Below the pieces are notes generated by a model. That model was not told the origin of the DNA. It searched no databases and saw only the letters and a program-made list of their open reading frames with translations. Both the position numbers and the translations under genes were made by a program. A DNA stretch of 64,000 nucleotides from an uncultured bacterium (GTDB lineage: Bacteria; Bacteroidota; Bacteroidia; Bacteroidales; UBA932): the NCBI GenBank assembly GCA_949300025.1, contig CASGCS010000017.1, forward strand, positions 62,001-126,000. Reading direction: 5' to 3'. Shown piece after piece: positions 49,439 through 58,678 of this stretch. Positions within the stretch are counted from its first letter, which is position 1, and every line of letters begins with the position of its first letter.

Positions 49439-50221
49439 ATGAAAGCGATGATTTTTGCCGCAGGGTTGGGGACCAGATTAAGACCCCTGACCGATAACAT
49501 GCCGAAAGCGCTGGTAAAGGTGTGCGGCAAGACTCTTCTGGAATATTCCATAGAAAAGTTGAAAGCTGCCGGTTTTACGCAGATTGTTATAAATGTCCAC
49601 CATTTTGCGGATATGATAATGGAGTATGTGAGGGAGAGGGGCTCGTTCGGTGTTGAAATCTTTTTTTCGGACGAAAGCGATCTGCTGCGTGAAACGGGAG
49701 GGGGTATAAGGCATGCCGCACCGCTGCTTGACGGCGGAGAGCCTTTCCTTGTACACAATGTGGATATTCTTTCCAATCTCGATATTGAGGCAATGATAAA
49801 AAGCCGCGACGCCGGGGCATTGGCCACGCTGCTTGTGAGCAACCGTCAGACGAGCCGTTATCTGCTTTTCGATACCGGCGGAGGGCTGGTCGGCTGGATG
49901 AATGTCGGGAGCGGTGAGGTGCGCTCTCCGTTTGCGGAGTTGAAACGGAGGCCGCAGGAGAATGCTCCATTCGATTATAAAGGGTTTGTCGCCTCGCGCG
50001 GACTTGCAATGCATGCTTTCGACGGTGTACATCTCATCTCTCCGGAGATTTTCGGATTGATGGCACAGTGGCCCGAAAGGTTTTCAATAATAGATTTCTA
50101 TCTTTCGGTATGCGATACGCATAAAATTGCAGCCTATATGCAGCCAGGGCTTCAGATGGTGGATGTAGGCAAGCCGGATTCGCTTCATGAGGCGGAGTCG
50201 CGCTTCTTTCCCTGCCTGTAG
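49439..50221 (+). CDS. MurU-like sugar-1-phosphate nucleotidyltransferase
   Basis: 260 aa. It has the NTP-transferase signature AAGLGTRLRPLTDNMPKAL and the metal Asp in HNVDILSN. Its place directly after the AmgK-like gene indicates MurNAc-1-phosphate uridylyltransferase (MurU), which with AmgK converts recycled MurNAc to UDP-MurNAc and bypasses fosfomycin-sensitive MurA. Mannose-1-phosphate guanylyltransferase or glucose-1-phosphate transferases share the fold, so the assignment rests partly on context. Its last 37 bases overlap the BASS transporter gene on the other strand. Confidence 0.85.
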   Translation: MKAMIFAAGLGTRLRPLTDNMPKALVKVCGKTLLEYSIEKLKAAGFTQIVINVHHFADMIMEYVRERGSFGVEIFFSDESDLLRETGGGIRHAAPLLDGGEPFLVHNVDILSNLDIEAMIKSRDAGALATLLVSNRQTSRYLLFDTGGGLVGWMNVGSGEVRSPFAELKRRPQENAPFDYKGFVASRGLAMHAFDGVHLISPEIFGLMAQWPERFSIIDFYLSVCDTHKIAAYMQPGLQMVDVGKPDSLHEAESRFFPCL

Positions 50222-51096
50222 AGCTGCCAACTGTTGAAAAGGTTCTGCCATATGGAGTAGAGGGCGGGGTAGACCGATGCGAGCGGATGGAGGTAGACAT
50301 TGGCCATCCATATTCCGAATGCCGAGTTCTTCTGCCCGAGAGCCTGTCCGCCGGCTATTGTATCTCCATACTTTTTCCCTACCCATTTCCCGAATCCGAA
50401 CTGTATGGCGCAGAAAATTATGGAGATTATCGCCACAACCGTAATGCTTCTTATGTTTTCCCTGCCGTTGGCTATTATCATGTTTATGGTCTGTCCCAGA
50501 GTTATGGTGAGCGTTACCGCCCAGATATAGAATGAAATGCCGCTGATTCTGCTTATCGCCTCATTGATTTTAGGCAGACAGAACTGCAGGAACATGGCTA
50601 CAAAGAACGGCAGCGCTATGACAGGCCCTATCTTTCTTAGAATCAGGGTAAATGATTCAAGGAACGGCATATCCTGATGTATTCCTATGAACGAGAAGTA
50701 GATTGGCGCCACGATTGCGACCATAAGGTTTCCGAGAATCGTGTAGGCGGTGATAGTCTCCCTGTTTGCCCCGAGCATACATGCTATGACAACAGATGCG
50801 GCGGCAACCGGGCATAGCACTCCGGCCAGTACCCCCTCCGCCACGATTTCATCTCCTCCAAGAGCCGTTATCAGGTAATAGCAGACTATGCTTACCACTA
50901 TCTGGAAGAGCAGCAGCCATACGTTAAGCCCGCTCATGTGGATAAGTCTGAGCTGCCTTATCCTGACAGATGAGAAGTTCATCAGCAGAATGGTGAAGAT
51001 AAGGTAGGGTACAATGGCCGAAAGTTTTCCGCACCACCTGTTTATCAGGAATCCGAGTATTATGGCAACAGGAAGGACGAGACTTCTTTTGTTCAT
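50185..51096 (-). CDS. BASS/SBF-family transporter
   Basis: 303 aa with nine or ten hydrophobic helices. VLCPVAAASVVIACMLGAN and GQKNSAFGIWMANVYLHP match the two crossover regions of bile-acid:sodium symporter-like (BASS) carriers. Substrates in the family range from bile acids to pantoate and pyruvate, so none is assigned. It begins 3 bases after the stop of the TlpA-like lipoprotein gene, which indicates a two-gene operon. Confidence 0.82.
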   Translation of the reverse strand: MNKRSLVLPVAIILGFLINRWCGKLSAIVPYLIFTILLMNFSSVRIRQLRLIHMSGLNVWLLLFQIVVSIVCYYLITALGGDEIVAEGVLAGVLCPVAAASVVIACMLGANRETITAYTILGNLMVAIVAPIYFSFIGIHQDMPFLESFTLILRKIGPVIALPFFVAMFLQFCLPKINEAISRISGISFYIWAVTLTITLGQTINMIIANGRENIRSITVVAIISIIFCAIQFGFGKWVGKKYGDTIAGGQALGQKNSAFGIWMANVYLHPLASVYPALYSIWQNLFNSWQLYRQGKKRDSAS

Positions 51097-51099
51097 CTC

Positions 51100-52329
51100 C
51101 TACTCCTTTGCGTTGCCGAACTCCTCTTCCAGTATCTGTTTGGTTTCATAAAAGGCCTCGGTGAAATTCCTGGCGAGCAGAGTGCCGTCAGGGCCTATGA
51201 ATACAAAGAACGGCCAGCCTGAAATCCTGTAGGTCTCGCTCATTTTTTTGTTCTCGGGATATTCTGTCTCCAGTTCCACTTCCGTCCACTTGTGCTTGAG
51301 CATGTTTCCGAGAGTTGCGTTCAGGTCTGCCTCACGGGGGTTGTTCAAAGTCCGCTCGTACAGTTCCCTTATCGTTGCAACGGACTCTGTAAGCCCGACC
51401 ACTTCAAGCCCCTTCTCCCTGTACAGGTCATAGAACTCGCAGACATATTTGTCTATGTAGATTGAGCCTGGGCAAAGCCCCCAATGGTAGAAAAGCAGGT
51501 ATTTTCCCGTATATGTCTCTTTCGTTATGGTATCTCCCGCTACTGTTACAAGTTCAAAATCAGGTGCGGGCCGGCCCGGTGCGATTGCCTCCATCTGCGC
51601 TATGAAATCTGCGGTTTTCCTGCCGTACCAACTCTCCTTTATCTGCTCGGAGTAGTTTTCGTAGATATTTTTCATCTCATCTATCGGCTCATAACCTATT
51701 CTCGGCAATCTTTCCACGAGAAGGAAGAGCGTACCCTGTCTGTTGGAATCTATGTAGGCTCTCCTTAGCGTGCGGACTCTCTCAACACCCGGATTGCCAT
51801 TGTAGAAGGCATTGAATGCATCTCCCCATCTGTACATCTCTGCGGTATCTCCGGCTGCCCTTGCCTCTTCGAGTCTGCGCATGTAACATCCGCGTACAAG
51901 GCCAATCGAGTCATCCACTCTCAGATATTCTGCCAGCTGCGGTTCGTCATAGATGCCTCCGTTTATTTTGCTGTAGTAGACATTCTCACGTTCGCCTGTA
52001 AATGTTATGGTGTCGCCGGGGCGTACGATGAATGTCTTGCCTCTCCTGTCTGCCACTATCTCTTTTCCTTCGTTTGTCGTATATGTGAATATGAAGTACT
52101 GGTCATGCTCCAAATTGCCTCGATAGCGGAATCTCGCCGTGTCGTCTACAATTATGGTAAACGCTGTGCTGTCTTTCCATGACGGCAGGTCGATTGTGCT
52201 GAACTCGATGGTGTCTCCAATCTGCAGGCCGGTTATGTCGCCTATGATTGTGAAATTGGATTTTTGTGCGGTACAGGCCATTGCCGAAGCCGAAAGCAGC
52301 GCAATGGCTATCATTCTTGCTATTTTCAT
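51100..52329 (-). CDS. TlpA/DUF4369-type lipoprotein with a single-cysteine redox site
   Basis: 409 aa from the ATG at 52329. A lipoprotein signal peptide ends in AMAC (Cys ~19). An N-terminal beta domain resembling DUF4369 precedes a helical linker and a thioredoxin-like domain (about 270-400), with APDFELVTVAGD, YLLFYHWGLCPGS and ISGWPFFVFIGPDG. Classical TlpA proteins have WCxxC at this place, whereas only one Cys is present here (CPGS). Thiol-disulfide exchange would therefore need a partner, or the fold is used for binding. It leads the unit with the BASS transporter. Confidence 0.85.
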   Translation of the reverse strand: MKIARMIAIALLSASAMACTAQKSNFTIIGDITGLQIGDTIEFSTIDLPSWKDSTAFTIIVDDTARFRYRGNLEHDQYFIFTYTTNEGKEIVADRRGKTFIVRPGDTITFTGERENVYYSKINGGIYDEPQLAEYLRVDDSIGLVRGCYMRRLEEARAAGDTAEMYRWGDAFNAFYNGNPGVERVRTLRRAYIDSNRQGTLFLLVERLPRIGYEPIDEMKNIYENYSEQIKESWYGRKTADFIAQMEAIAPGRPAPDFELVTVAGDTITKETYTGKYLLFYHWGLCPGSIYIDKYVCEFYDLYREKGLEVVGLTESVATIRELYERTLNNPREADLNATLGNMLKHKWTEVELETEYPENKKMSETYRISGWPFFVFIGPDGTLLARNFTEAFYETKQILEEEFGNAKE

Positions 52330-52355
52330 TTCTGTCAAGTTTATGTAATGCGGAG

Positions 52356-52363
52356 CAAAAGTA
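52356..52363 (-). promoter_or_regulatory. Bacteroidota -7 element for the TlpA-BASS unit
   Basis: TACTTTTG on the minus strand, 27 bases upstream of the ATG at 52329. Confidence 0.6.
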
Positions 52364-52406
52364 CGCTTTTTCCGATAATGATGAATAAACAATTTAGGCT
52401 AAAGAT

Positions 52407-52441
52407 AAAAAAAAACGTGCAGCTTTTGAAGTTGCACGTTT
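52407..52441 (-). terminator. Rho-independent terminator after dnaK
   Basis: AACGTGCA (52414-52421) pairs with TGCACGTT (52433-52440); on the minus strand an uninterrupted run of about nine Ts follows. Confidence 0.88.
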
Positions 52442-52470
52442 TTGCTCTGTATGAGACTTGGCCTGTAGGA

Positions 52471-54396
52471 CTATTTCACCTCCTCGAAGTCTACGTCGGT
52501 TACTTCGCCGTCTTTGCCGCCGTTGTTTGAGGTGCCTGAATTTGAACTCTGGCTGCTCTGGCTGCCTGTACCGCCCTGCTGCGCTCCGGCATTGGCCGCA
52601 TTCTGTATATCTGCAGACGCTGCCTGCCATGCCTTGTTCAACTCATCGGTGAGTTTGTCGAGTTCGGCAACGTTGCCGGCCTTGTGGGCCTCTTTCAATT
52701 TGTTGGTTGCAGCTTCGATGGCAGATTTCTTGTCGGCTGAAATCTTGTCTCCGTACTCCTTGAGGTTCTTCTCTGAAGCGAACACCTGTGCATCTGCGGC
52801 ATTGAGTTTGTCCACCCTTTCACGCTCCTCCTTGTCGCGGGCCTCGTTTGCCTTGGCCTCGTCTCTCATCCTCTTGATCTCCTCTTCGGTAAGGCCGGAA
52901 GAAGCCTCTATTCTGATCTTCTGCTCCTTGCCGGTAGCCTTGTCCTTTGCGGATACGTTCAGGATACCGTTTGCATCTATGTCGAATGTAACTTCAATCT
53001 GAGGAATTCCTCTGGGTGCGGGGGTAATGCCGTCGAGGTGGAACCGTCCGATTGTCTTGTTGTCTCTTGCCATAGGCCTTTCGCCCTGAAGCACATGTAT
53101 TTCAACTGAAGGCTGGTTGTCTGCCGCAGTACTGAATATTTCAGACTTGCGTGTAGGGATTGTAGTGTTGGACTCTATGAGTTTTGTAAACACTCCGCCG
53201 TAAGTCTCTATACCCAATGACAGAGGCGTTACATCCAACAGAAGGACATCCTTTACGTCGCCTGCCAACACACCGCCCTGAATTGCAGCTCCTACGGCTA
53301 CCACTTCATCGGGGTTGACGCTCTTGTTGGGCTCCTTGCCAAAGAACTTCTTTACAATCTCCTGAATTGCGGGGATACGGGTCGAACCGCCTACCAGCAA
53401 CACTTCGTTGATGTCGGATGCACTCAGGTTTGCATCGGCCAAAGCCTTGCGGCACGGCTCGATGGTCTTCTGGATAAGGTCGTCGCACAATGCCTCGAAT
53501 TTGGCGCGGCTCAAAGTCTTTACAAGGTGTTTGGGAACACCGTCTACCGGCATGATGTAAGGCAGGTTGATCTCGGTAGAGGTCTGGCTAGACAACTCTA
53601 TTTTGGCCTTTTCGGCAGCCTCTTTCAATCTCTGGAGGGCCATAGGGTCCTTTGAGAGGTCTATGCCGCCGTTTTCGTTCTTGAACTCTTCTACGAGCCA
53701 CTCGATAATCTTGTGGTCGAAATCATCTCCTCCAAGGTGGGTGTCTCCGTTGGTTGATTTTACCTCGAAGACGCCGTCGCCAAGTTCAAGAATAGATATA
53801 TCAAAGGTACCGCCGCCAAGGTCGAATACCGCAACCTTCGATTCCTGGGTCTTCTTGTCCAGGCCGTATGCCAACGCAGCGGCTGTAGGCTCGTTTATGA
53901 TTCTCCTTACCTTGAGGCCCGCAATCTCGCCGGCCTCTTTGGTAGCCTGCCTCTGAGAGTCGTTGAAGTAGGCGGGAACTGTGATGACAGCTTCCGTAAC
54001 CTCCTGTCCAAGATAATCCTCGGCAGTCTTTTTCATCTTCTGAAGAATCATTGCAGAAATCTCCTGCGGAGAATAAAGTCTGCCGTTTATATCTATTCTA
54101 GGGGTGTTGTTGTCTCCCTTGGCAACCTTGTAGGGAACCCTCTCTATCTCCCTGCTTACCTGGTCGTAACTCTCGCCCATGAATCTCTTGATAGAGAAGA
54201 TGGTGTTTTTAGGGTTTGTGATGGCCTGCCTTTTTGCAGGGTCACCTACCTTTCTCTCTCCGCTCTCTGTGAATGCCACGATTGACGGAGTGGTTCTCTT
54301 TCCTTCGCTGTTGATGATTACAGCAGGCTCGTTGCCTTCCATTACGGCAACACAACTGTTCGTTGTTCCTAAGTCAATACCAATAATCTTTCCCAT
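52471..54396 (-). CDS. dnaK: Hsp70 chaperone DnaK
   Basis: 641 aa, normal length. It begins [15 protein letters not shown], has the phosphate-2 loop [12 protein letters not shown], the hinge-region [12 protein letters not shown], the linker [15 protein letters not shown], and a C-terminal Gly/Ser/Gln/Asn-rich tail ending EEVK. With GrpE and DnaJ (61886-63691) it folds and rescues proteins. Here dnaK is on the opposite strand and about 7.5 kb from grpE-dnaJ. A clear AGGAG lies 9 bases upstream of the ATG, unlike most genes here. Confidence 0.98.
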   Translation of the reverse strand: MGKIIGIDLGTTNSCVAVMEGNEPAVIINSEGKRTTPSIVAFTESGERKVGDPAKRQAITNPKNTIFSIKRFMGESYDQVSREIERVPYKVAKGDNNTPRIDINGRLYSPQEISAMILQKMKKTAEDYLGQEVTEAVITVPAYFNDSQRQATKEAGEIAGLKVRRIINEPTAAALAYGLDKKTQESKVAVFDLGGGTFDISILELGDGVFEVKSTNGDTHLGGDDFDHKIIEWLVEEFKNENGGIDLSKDPMALQRLKEAAEKAKIELSSQTSTEINLPYIMPVDGVPKHLVKTLSRAKFEALCDDLIQKTIEPCRKALADANLSASDINEVLLVGGSTRIPAIQEIVKKFFGKEPNKSVNPDEVVAVGAAIQGGVLAGDVKDVLLLDVTPLSLGIETYGGVFTKLIESNTTIPTRKSEIFSTAADNQPSVEIHVLQGERPMARDNKTIGRFHLDGITPAPRGIPQIEVTFDIDANGILNVSAKDKATGKEQKIRIEASSGLTEEEIKRMRDEAKANEARDKEERERVDKLNAADAQVFASEKNLKEYGDKISADKKSAIEAATNKLKEAHKAGNVAELDKLTDELNKAWQAASADIQNAANAGAQQGGTGSQSSQSSNSGTSNNGGKDGEVTDVDFEEVK

Positions 54397-54405
54397 AATA
54401 TATTT

Positions 54406-54410
54406 CTCCT
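54406..54410 (-). promoter_or_regulatory. Strong Shine-Dalgarno sequence of dnaK
   Basis: AGGAG on the minus strand, 9 bases before the ATG at 54396, within TAGGAGAAATATATT. Confidence 0.7.
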
Positions 54411-54571
54411 ATTTTTTAATTTCAAACTCGTTTTCCGTCTCCCTTTTCAGGGTGACACCAGCCCTAATCTCTAAGATTGTGCCAAAATCCAAAACTGACA
54501 TATTGTCGTATTGCATTATTGCAAAAATCAATTTTAAATAGTTCCTTTGCCTGTCAAATAAATCTAAAACT

Positions 54572-55387
54572 ATGTCAACAGAAGGAACGAGCCGTGTATT
54601 GACGACTCACAAATTGCTTGAAATGAAAGAACGCGGCGAGAAGATAGCCATGCTCACCGCATACGATTATACATCTGCCAAAATTGTAGATGCGGCAGGA
54701 ATAGACATTATCCTTGTAGGAGATTCCGCAGCCAATGTCATGGCCGGGCACGAGACAACGCTCCCAATTACGCTTGACCAGATGATTTACCATGCGCAAA
54801 GCGTGATGCGTGCTGTCAAGAATCCGCTTGTGGTTGTGGACCTTCCGTTCGGGACCTATCAGGGCAACTCCAAGGAGGCGCTCCATTCGGCTGTCAGAAT
54901 CATGAAGGAGTCTGAGGCCGACGCCGTGAAGATGGAGGGCGGCGTAGAGATAATGGAGTCAATTCAGAGAATACTCTCTGCCGGAATCCCTATCATGGGC
55001 CATCTGGGGCTTACACCGCAGTCGATACATAAATTCGGTACATATGCTGTGAGGGCGAGAGAGAAGGCAGAGGCGGAAAAACTTGTTGCAGACGCTCACG
55101 CGCTGGAGGATGCAGGGTGCTTTGCCCTGGTTCTGGAGAAGATTCCGGCTCTTCTGGCAAAGCAGATTACAGAGGAACTCAGAATACCCGTGATAGGAAT
55201 AGGTGCGGGCAGGTACTGCGACGGCCAGGTGCTCGTGATGCATGACATGCTGGGGCTGAACAATAAATTCTCACCCCGTTTCCTTCGCAGATATGCAAAT
55301 CTGTATGACGAGTATCTGAACGCTTTCAAGAATTATGTTTCAGATGTGAAAAGCTGCGATTTTCCTAACGAGAGCGAGCAATACTAA
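54572..55387 (+). CDS. panB: 3-methyl-2-oxobutanoate hydroxymethyltransferase
   Basis: 271 aa, the normal PanB length. It has [31 protein letters not shown] (Mg-binding Asp), [27 protein letters not shown] and LEKIPALLA with the catalytic Glu. It makes ketopantoate for pantothenate and CoA. The pseudouridine synthase gene follows 5 bases later. The 175 bases upstream, shared with dnaK, hold only a weak -7 variant (TTCCTTTG, 54542-54549). Confidence 0.97.
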   Translation: MSTEGTSRVLTTHKLLEMKERGEKIAMLTAYDYTSAKIVDAAGIDIILVGDSAANVMAGHETTLPITLDQMIYHAQSVMRAVKNPLVVVDLPFGTYQGNSKEALHSAVRIMKESEADAVKMEGGVEIMESIQRILSAGIPIMGHLGLTPQSIHKFGTYAVRAREKAEAEKLVADAHALEDAGCFALVLEKIPALLAKQITEELRIPVIGIGAGRYCDGQVLVMHDMLGLNNKFSPRFLRRYANLYDEYLNAFKNYVSDVKSCDFPNESEQY

Positions 55388-55392
55388 GCCAT

Positions 55393-56115
55393 ATGGAGCA
55401 GATATACCGCAAGTTGTCAGAGTCTGAACTAAAGGATGTCAGGGAGCGGATTCTCTACGAGGACAACCACCTGTTTGTCTTCAACAAGCGTGCAGGCGAG
55501 ATTGTCCAGGAAGATTTGACAGGCGATGAATCCCTCGAGCAACTTGTGAAGGCGTATATCGCACAGCGCGACGGCAAGCCGGGGGCTGTCTTTTTAGGTG
55601 TGCCCCACAGACTCGACAGACCGGTAAGCGGAATTGTCATATTTGCAAAGAGTTCCAAGGCGCTGGAGCGGATGAACGAAGAGTTCAGGACAGGTCAGGT
55701 CTCGAAATACTACTGGGCCCTGGTATGCCGCAGACCTCCCGAGAATGAAGCGCTCCTGAAGGGCTATATTACAAGAAATGAAAAGATAAACAAGTCTTAT
55801 GTCTCAGATTTGCCCAAAAAGGGGGCAAAAGAGGCCAGACTCGAATATAAATTGCTTAAGTGTACCGACAGATTCTTCCTTCTGGAGATAAAGCTTCTGA
55901 CGGGCAGACATCATCAGATACGCAGCCAACTGGCGCATATCGGCTGTTGCATTAAGGGAGACCTCAAATACGGCGCTCCCCGTTCAAATCCCGACGGCAG
56001 CATTTCTCTCCACTCCCGCAGGGCGGTATTCGTACATCCGGTAAAGAAAATACCCTTGGAGATTGTCGCGCCGGTGCCGGGCGAAGGATTCAGAAGAATC
56101 GCAGGTATGGAATGA
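55393..56115 (+). CDS. RluA-family pseudouridine synthase
   Basis: 240 aa. The catalytic motif is VPHRLDRPVSG (Asp in RLD), followed by a KYYWALV segment and the RNA-binding TGRHHQIRSQLAHIG. There is no S4 domain, so it resembles the short RluA/RluC-like single-domain enzymes. The target uridine in rRNA or tRNA cannot be told. It sits between panB and the MG2 gene with an ATGA overlap at its 3' end, so the three genes are probably one transcript. Confidence 0.93.
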   Translation: MEQIYRKLSESELKDVRERILYEDNHLFVFNKRAGEIVQEDLTGDESLEQLVKAYIAQRDGKPGAVFLGVPHRLDRPVSGIVIFAKSSKALERMNEEFRTGQVSKYYWALVCRRPPENEALLKGYITRNEKINKSYVSDLPKKGAKEARLEYKLLKCTDRFFLLEIKLLTGRHHQIRSQLAHIGCCIKGDLKYGAPRSNPDGSISLHSRRAVFVHPVKKIPLEIVAPVPGEGFRRIAGME

Positions 56116-58673
56116 AGAACATGAAACGGATTATTTACAGTTTTATCTTGACAACATTTCTTCTCCGGGCCTTTACGGGACCTGCCGCAGGGCAGGAACA
56201 AGGCACGCAGGAGAGATTTCTATCCTATTCCAAACTGCTTTCGCCTGAAAAGCTCTATATTTCTACCGACAGGGAGAGTTACAGGGTGGGCGATACAATA
56301 TGGCTGAAAGGTTATCTTAAGAACAACTCGCATCTTTCAGAGTTTCCGGAGAGCAATTACATATATGTGGAGCTCATATCTTCCATGGTGGAGAAAAATC
56401 ACAATACTGAAACAGACGAAAATATTGAGGCTGTACGGTGCAGAGTAAAGATAAAGCGTGCCGACGGTACCTTTTCAGGCTATCTTCCTGTTCCGGAAAA
56501 CCTGAACACGGGTGTAGCCGTACTCAGAGGATACACCTACTGGATGATGAACCGCCGCCCCGAATATATGTTCAATAAAAACATCGAGATACGCAACCCC
56601 ATGAAAGACGAGGTTGTTGCCGCCATGCGTGAGCGGCAGGTGCGTGAAACATACAAGTATACCGAAATAGGTGAGGAGAATCCGTTTGCCAAAACCGAAA
56701 AGGTAAAGCGGGATATTGACATTCAGTTTATGCCTGAAAGCGGACGGTATGTCGTGGACCAGAATTCGGTGGTCGCCTACAAGGCTATAGATGAAACGGG
56801 GCTTGGCGTGAAGGTTAGCGGAACACTGTTCAGGGATGGAGAGCCGTATTGCGATTTTGAAAGCGACGAGTCGGGTATGGGGCTGCTGAATCTCTATTTC
56901 GATGTAGTTCCCGGCGAGATATATGCTCAAGTGAGTGAATCCGACGGCTTTTCCGTGCGTGCGGAATTTCCCAAACCGCAGGAGAGGGCGGTTGTAATCA
57001 ATCTCAGGCCGGATTCCTGCGGCGTTTCAATCCTTGTAAGCAGCCGGAACATGCAGGGGTGCGATTCTCTCTATGTTGTTATGTACGACGGCTCCGAGAT
57101 ATATCTCAATATTCCGTATAATCTGCAAAAGGCCAGATACAGGATGGATTATGAATATCTCTCTTCCGGCATCAACAACGTGGCGGTCATAGACGGCGGC
57201 GGGAATCTCTATGCCCACAGGTCTTTTTTTGTCTTTCCTCCTCAGGCCGAGATACTTTTTGCAACAGACAGAAATGAATACGGCCCAAAGGAGAAGGTTG
57301 TCTGCACCTTTGATATGCGGGACAGTTCCGGAGCCCCCTTGTCAGGTGATTTTTCGGTTGCCGTTTCAGATGACATATATGCCCCGTACAGCGGAAAAAA
57401 CCACAATATAGTATCCTATTTTCTGCTCGGAAGCGAGATTGACGGCGTGGTGGAGCATCCGCAGAAATATTTTGACACTTCTATTCCTTTGAATGAGAGA
57501 ATAAAAGCGGCGGATTTGCTTATGCTTGCCCAGCGCTGGAGGTATTACAGTCTGCCTGAGATACTCAAGGGTGAGAGCGAATTCCCCTATTTTGGAAAGG
57601 AGTACACCCAGTCCATAAGCGGACAGGTATACGGCCTTTTCAAGAGTGCAAAAAAATCGATGGTGACATTTATCGCCCCGTCGATAGGCTTTTCCGCAAT
57701 GGGACAGCTGGATACTTCAGGATGGTTCGCCCTGAACGGCCTGGACTTTCCAGACAGCACGCAGTTTATAGTCGGCGCTGTGGGGCTGAACGGCGTGAAG
57801 AGGCGCTTCACTCCCATACTCAACCCAGACATATTCGCAACGCCGTTCACCTATCCCAAGTATATTCTTCCTCAGAAATATTCAGATTCATACAAGATGG
57901 CCGCAATGGCTGACTATTACAACAGCGGCGGCGAGCTGGTCTATTCCATAGACCCTGTTTACATTACCGGAAGAAGGAGCCCTGAAAAGAGCAATATCAC
58001 TCCGCTTCCCTATTACAGTTTCAAGGAGGGAGACTATATAGGCGAGAAGGCTCTGGAACCTTATAAGACATACGATCTGCTCACATATATAGTCACTACA
58101 TGTCCTCCGTTGAGGTTTGCCGACAGCACCAGGAACGGGGCGCGGTATATAGAATGCAGAACAAAGCGCATCTCTTCAAGAATGGGAATAACGAGCGGCT
58201 GGGATGAGATTATCGTCTTTATAAACGGAATGCTGTCGAGCTGTGCCGATCTGGAAGGAATGACAGTCGCCGACATTACTGGTTTTGCGCATCTGACAGG
58301 GGTGGAGGCAGCAAAGTTCGGAGTATATGCTTCTGATGCCATTTCTCCGCGCGATGTGGTTATGGTGCAGACGAGAATGTACGACCGCGACAGGGTTGCG
58401 ATGAATATTGCGGAGGGAGAACCTCTTGGCTGGCAAAAGCCTGTGAAAAGATATATTCCCAAGTATGAGACCGAAGTGTCGAAGAGAGGGCGCGAGCCTA
58501 TGCGTGCCCTTGTCCATTGGGAGCCATGCCTGCATGTTTCGGAAGGCAAGGCTACGGTTGAGTTTTACAGTTCATCGCACAAGGCGGACTATACCCTTGT
58601 TCTGGAAGGGTTGACAGAGAGCGCCGAGCCGCTCTTTCTGAAAGGGCGCATAAGCAGGGGCATGCAGCGGTAG
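56112..58673 (+). CDS. Exported MG2-domain protein with a degenerate TonB-plug-like C-terminus
   Basis: 853 aa; the ATG at 56112 overlaps the previous stop, and an ATG at 56121 gives a more typical signal peptide (MKRIIYSFILTTFLL). Early residues include LYISTDRESYRVGDTIWLKGYL-type sequence (MG2 domain of alpha-2-macroglobulins). A second macroglobulin-like segment starts near FATDRNEYGPKEKV. No thioester motif is present. Near the C-terminus, the segment with ITGFAHLTGVEAAKFGVYAS and VVMVQTR resembles a TonB plug remnant. Such large proteins are common in Bacteroidales; the function is unknown. Confidence 0.78.
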   Translation: MKNMKRIIYSFILTTFLLRAFTGPAAGQEQGTQERFLSYSKLLSPEKLYISTDRESYRVGDTIWLKGYLKNNSHLSEFPESNYIYVELISSMVEKNHNTETDENIEAVRCRVKIKRADGTFSGYLPVPENLNTGVAVLRGYTYWMMNRRPEYMFNKNIEIRNPMKDEVVAAMRERQVRETYKYTEIGEENPFAKTEKVKRDIDIQFMPESGRYVVDQNSVVAYKAIDETGLGVKVSGTLFRDGEPYCDFESDESGMGLLNLYFDVVPGEIYAQVSESDGFSVRAEFPKPQERAVVINLRPDSCGVSILVSSRNMQGCDSLYVVMYDGSEIYLNIPYNLQKARYRMDYEYLSSGINNVAVIDGGGNLYAHRSFFVFPPQAEILFATDRNEYGPKEKVVCTFDMRDSSGAPLSGDFSVAVSDDIYAPYSGKNHNIVSYFLLGSEIDGVVEHPQKYFDTSIPLNERIKAADLLMLAQRWRYYSLPEILKGESEFPYFGKEYTQSISGQVYGLFKSAKKSMVTFIAPSIGFSAMGQLDTSGWFALNGLDFPDSTQFIVGAVGLNGVKRRFTPILNPDIFATPFTYPKYILPQKYSDSYKMAAMADYYNSGGELVYSIDPVYITGRRSPEKSNITPLPYYSFKEGDYIGEKALEPYKTYDLLTYIVTTCPPLRFADSTRNGARYIECRTKRISSRMGITSGWDEIIVFINGMLSSCADLEGMTVADITGFAHLTGVEAAKFGVYASDAISPRDVVMVQTRMYDRDRVAMNIAEGEPLGWQKPVKRYIPKYETEVSKRGREPMRALVHWEPCLHVSEGKATVEFYSSSHKADYTLVLEGLTESAEPLFLKGRISRGMQR

Positions 58674-58678
58674 GGTTG

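Noticed and set aside
54441..54500. CIRCE-type HrcA operator or sigma-54 promoter upstream of dnaK
   Set aside because: TTGGCAC appears on the minus strand, but the rest matches neither TTAGCACTC-N9-GAGTGCTAA nor TGGCAC-N5-TTGC.
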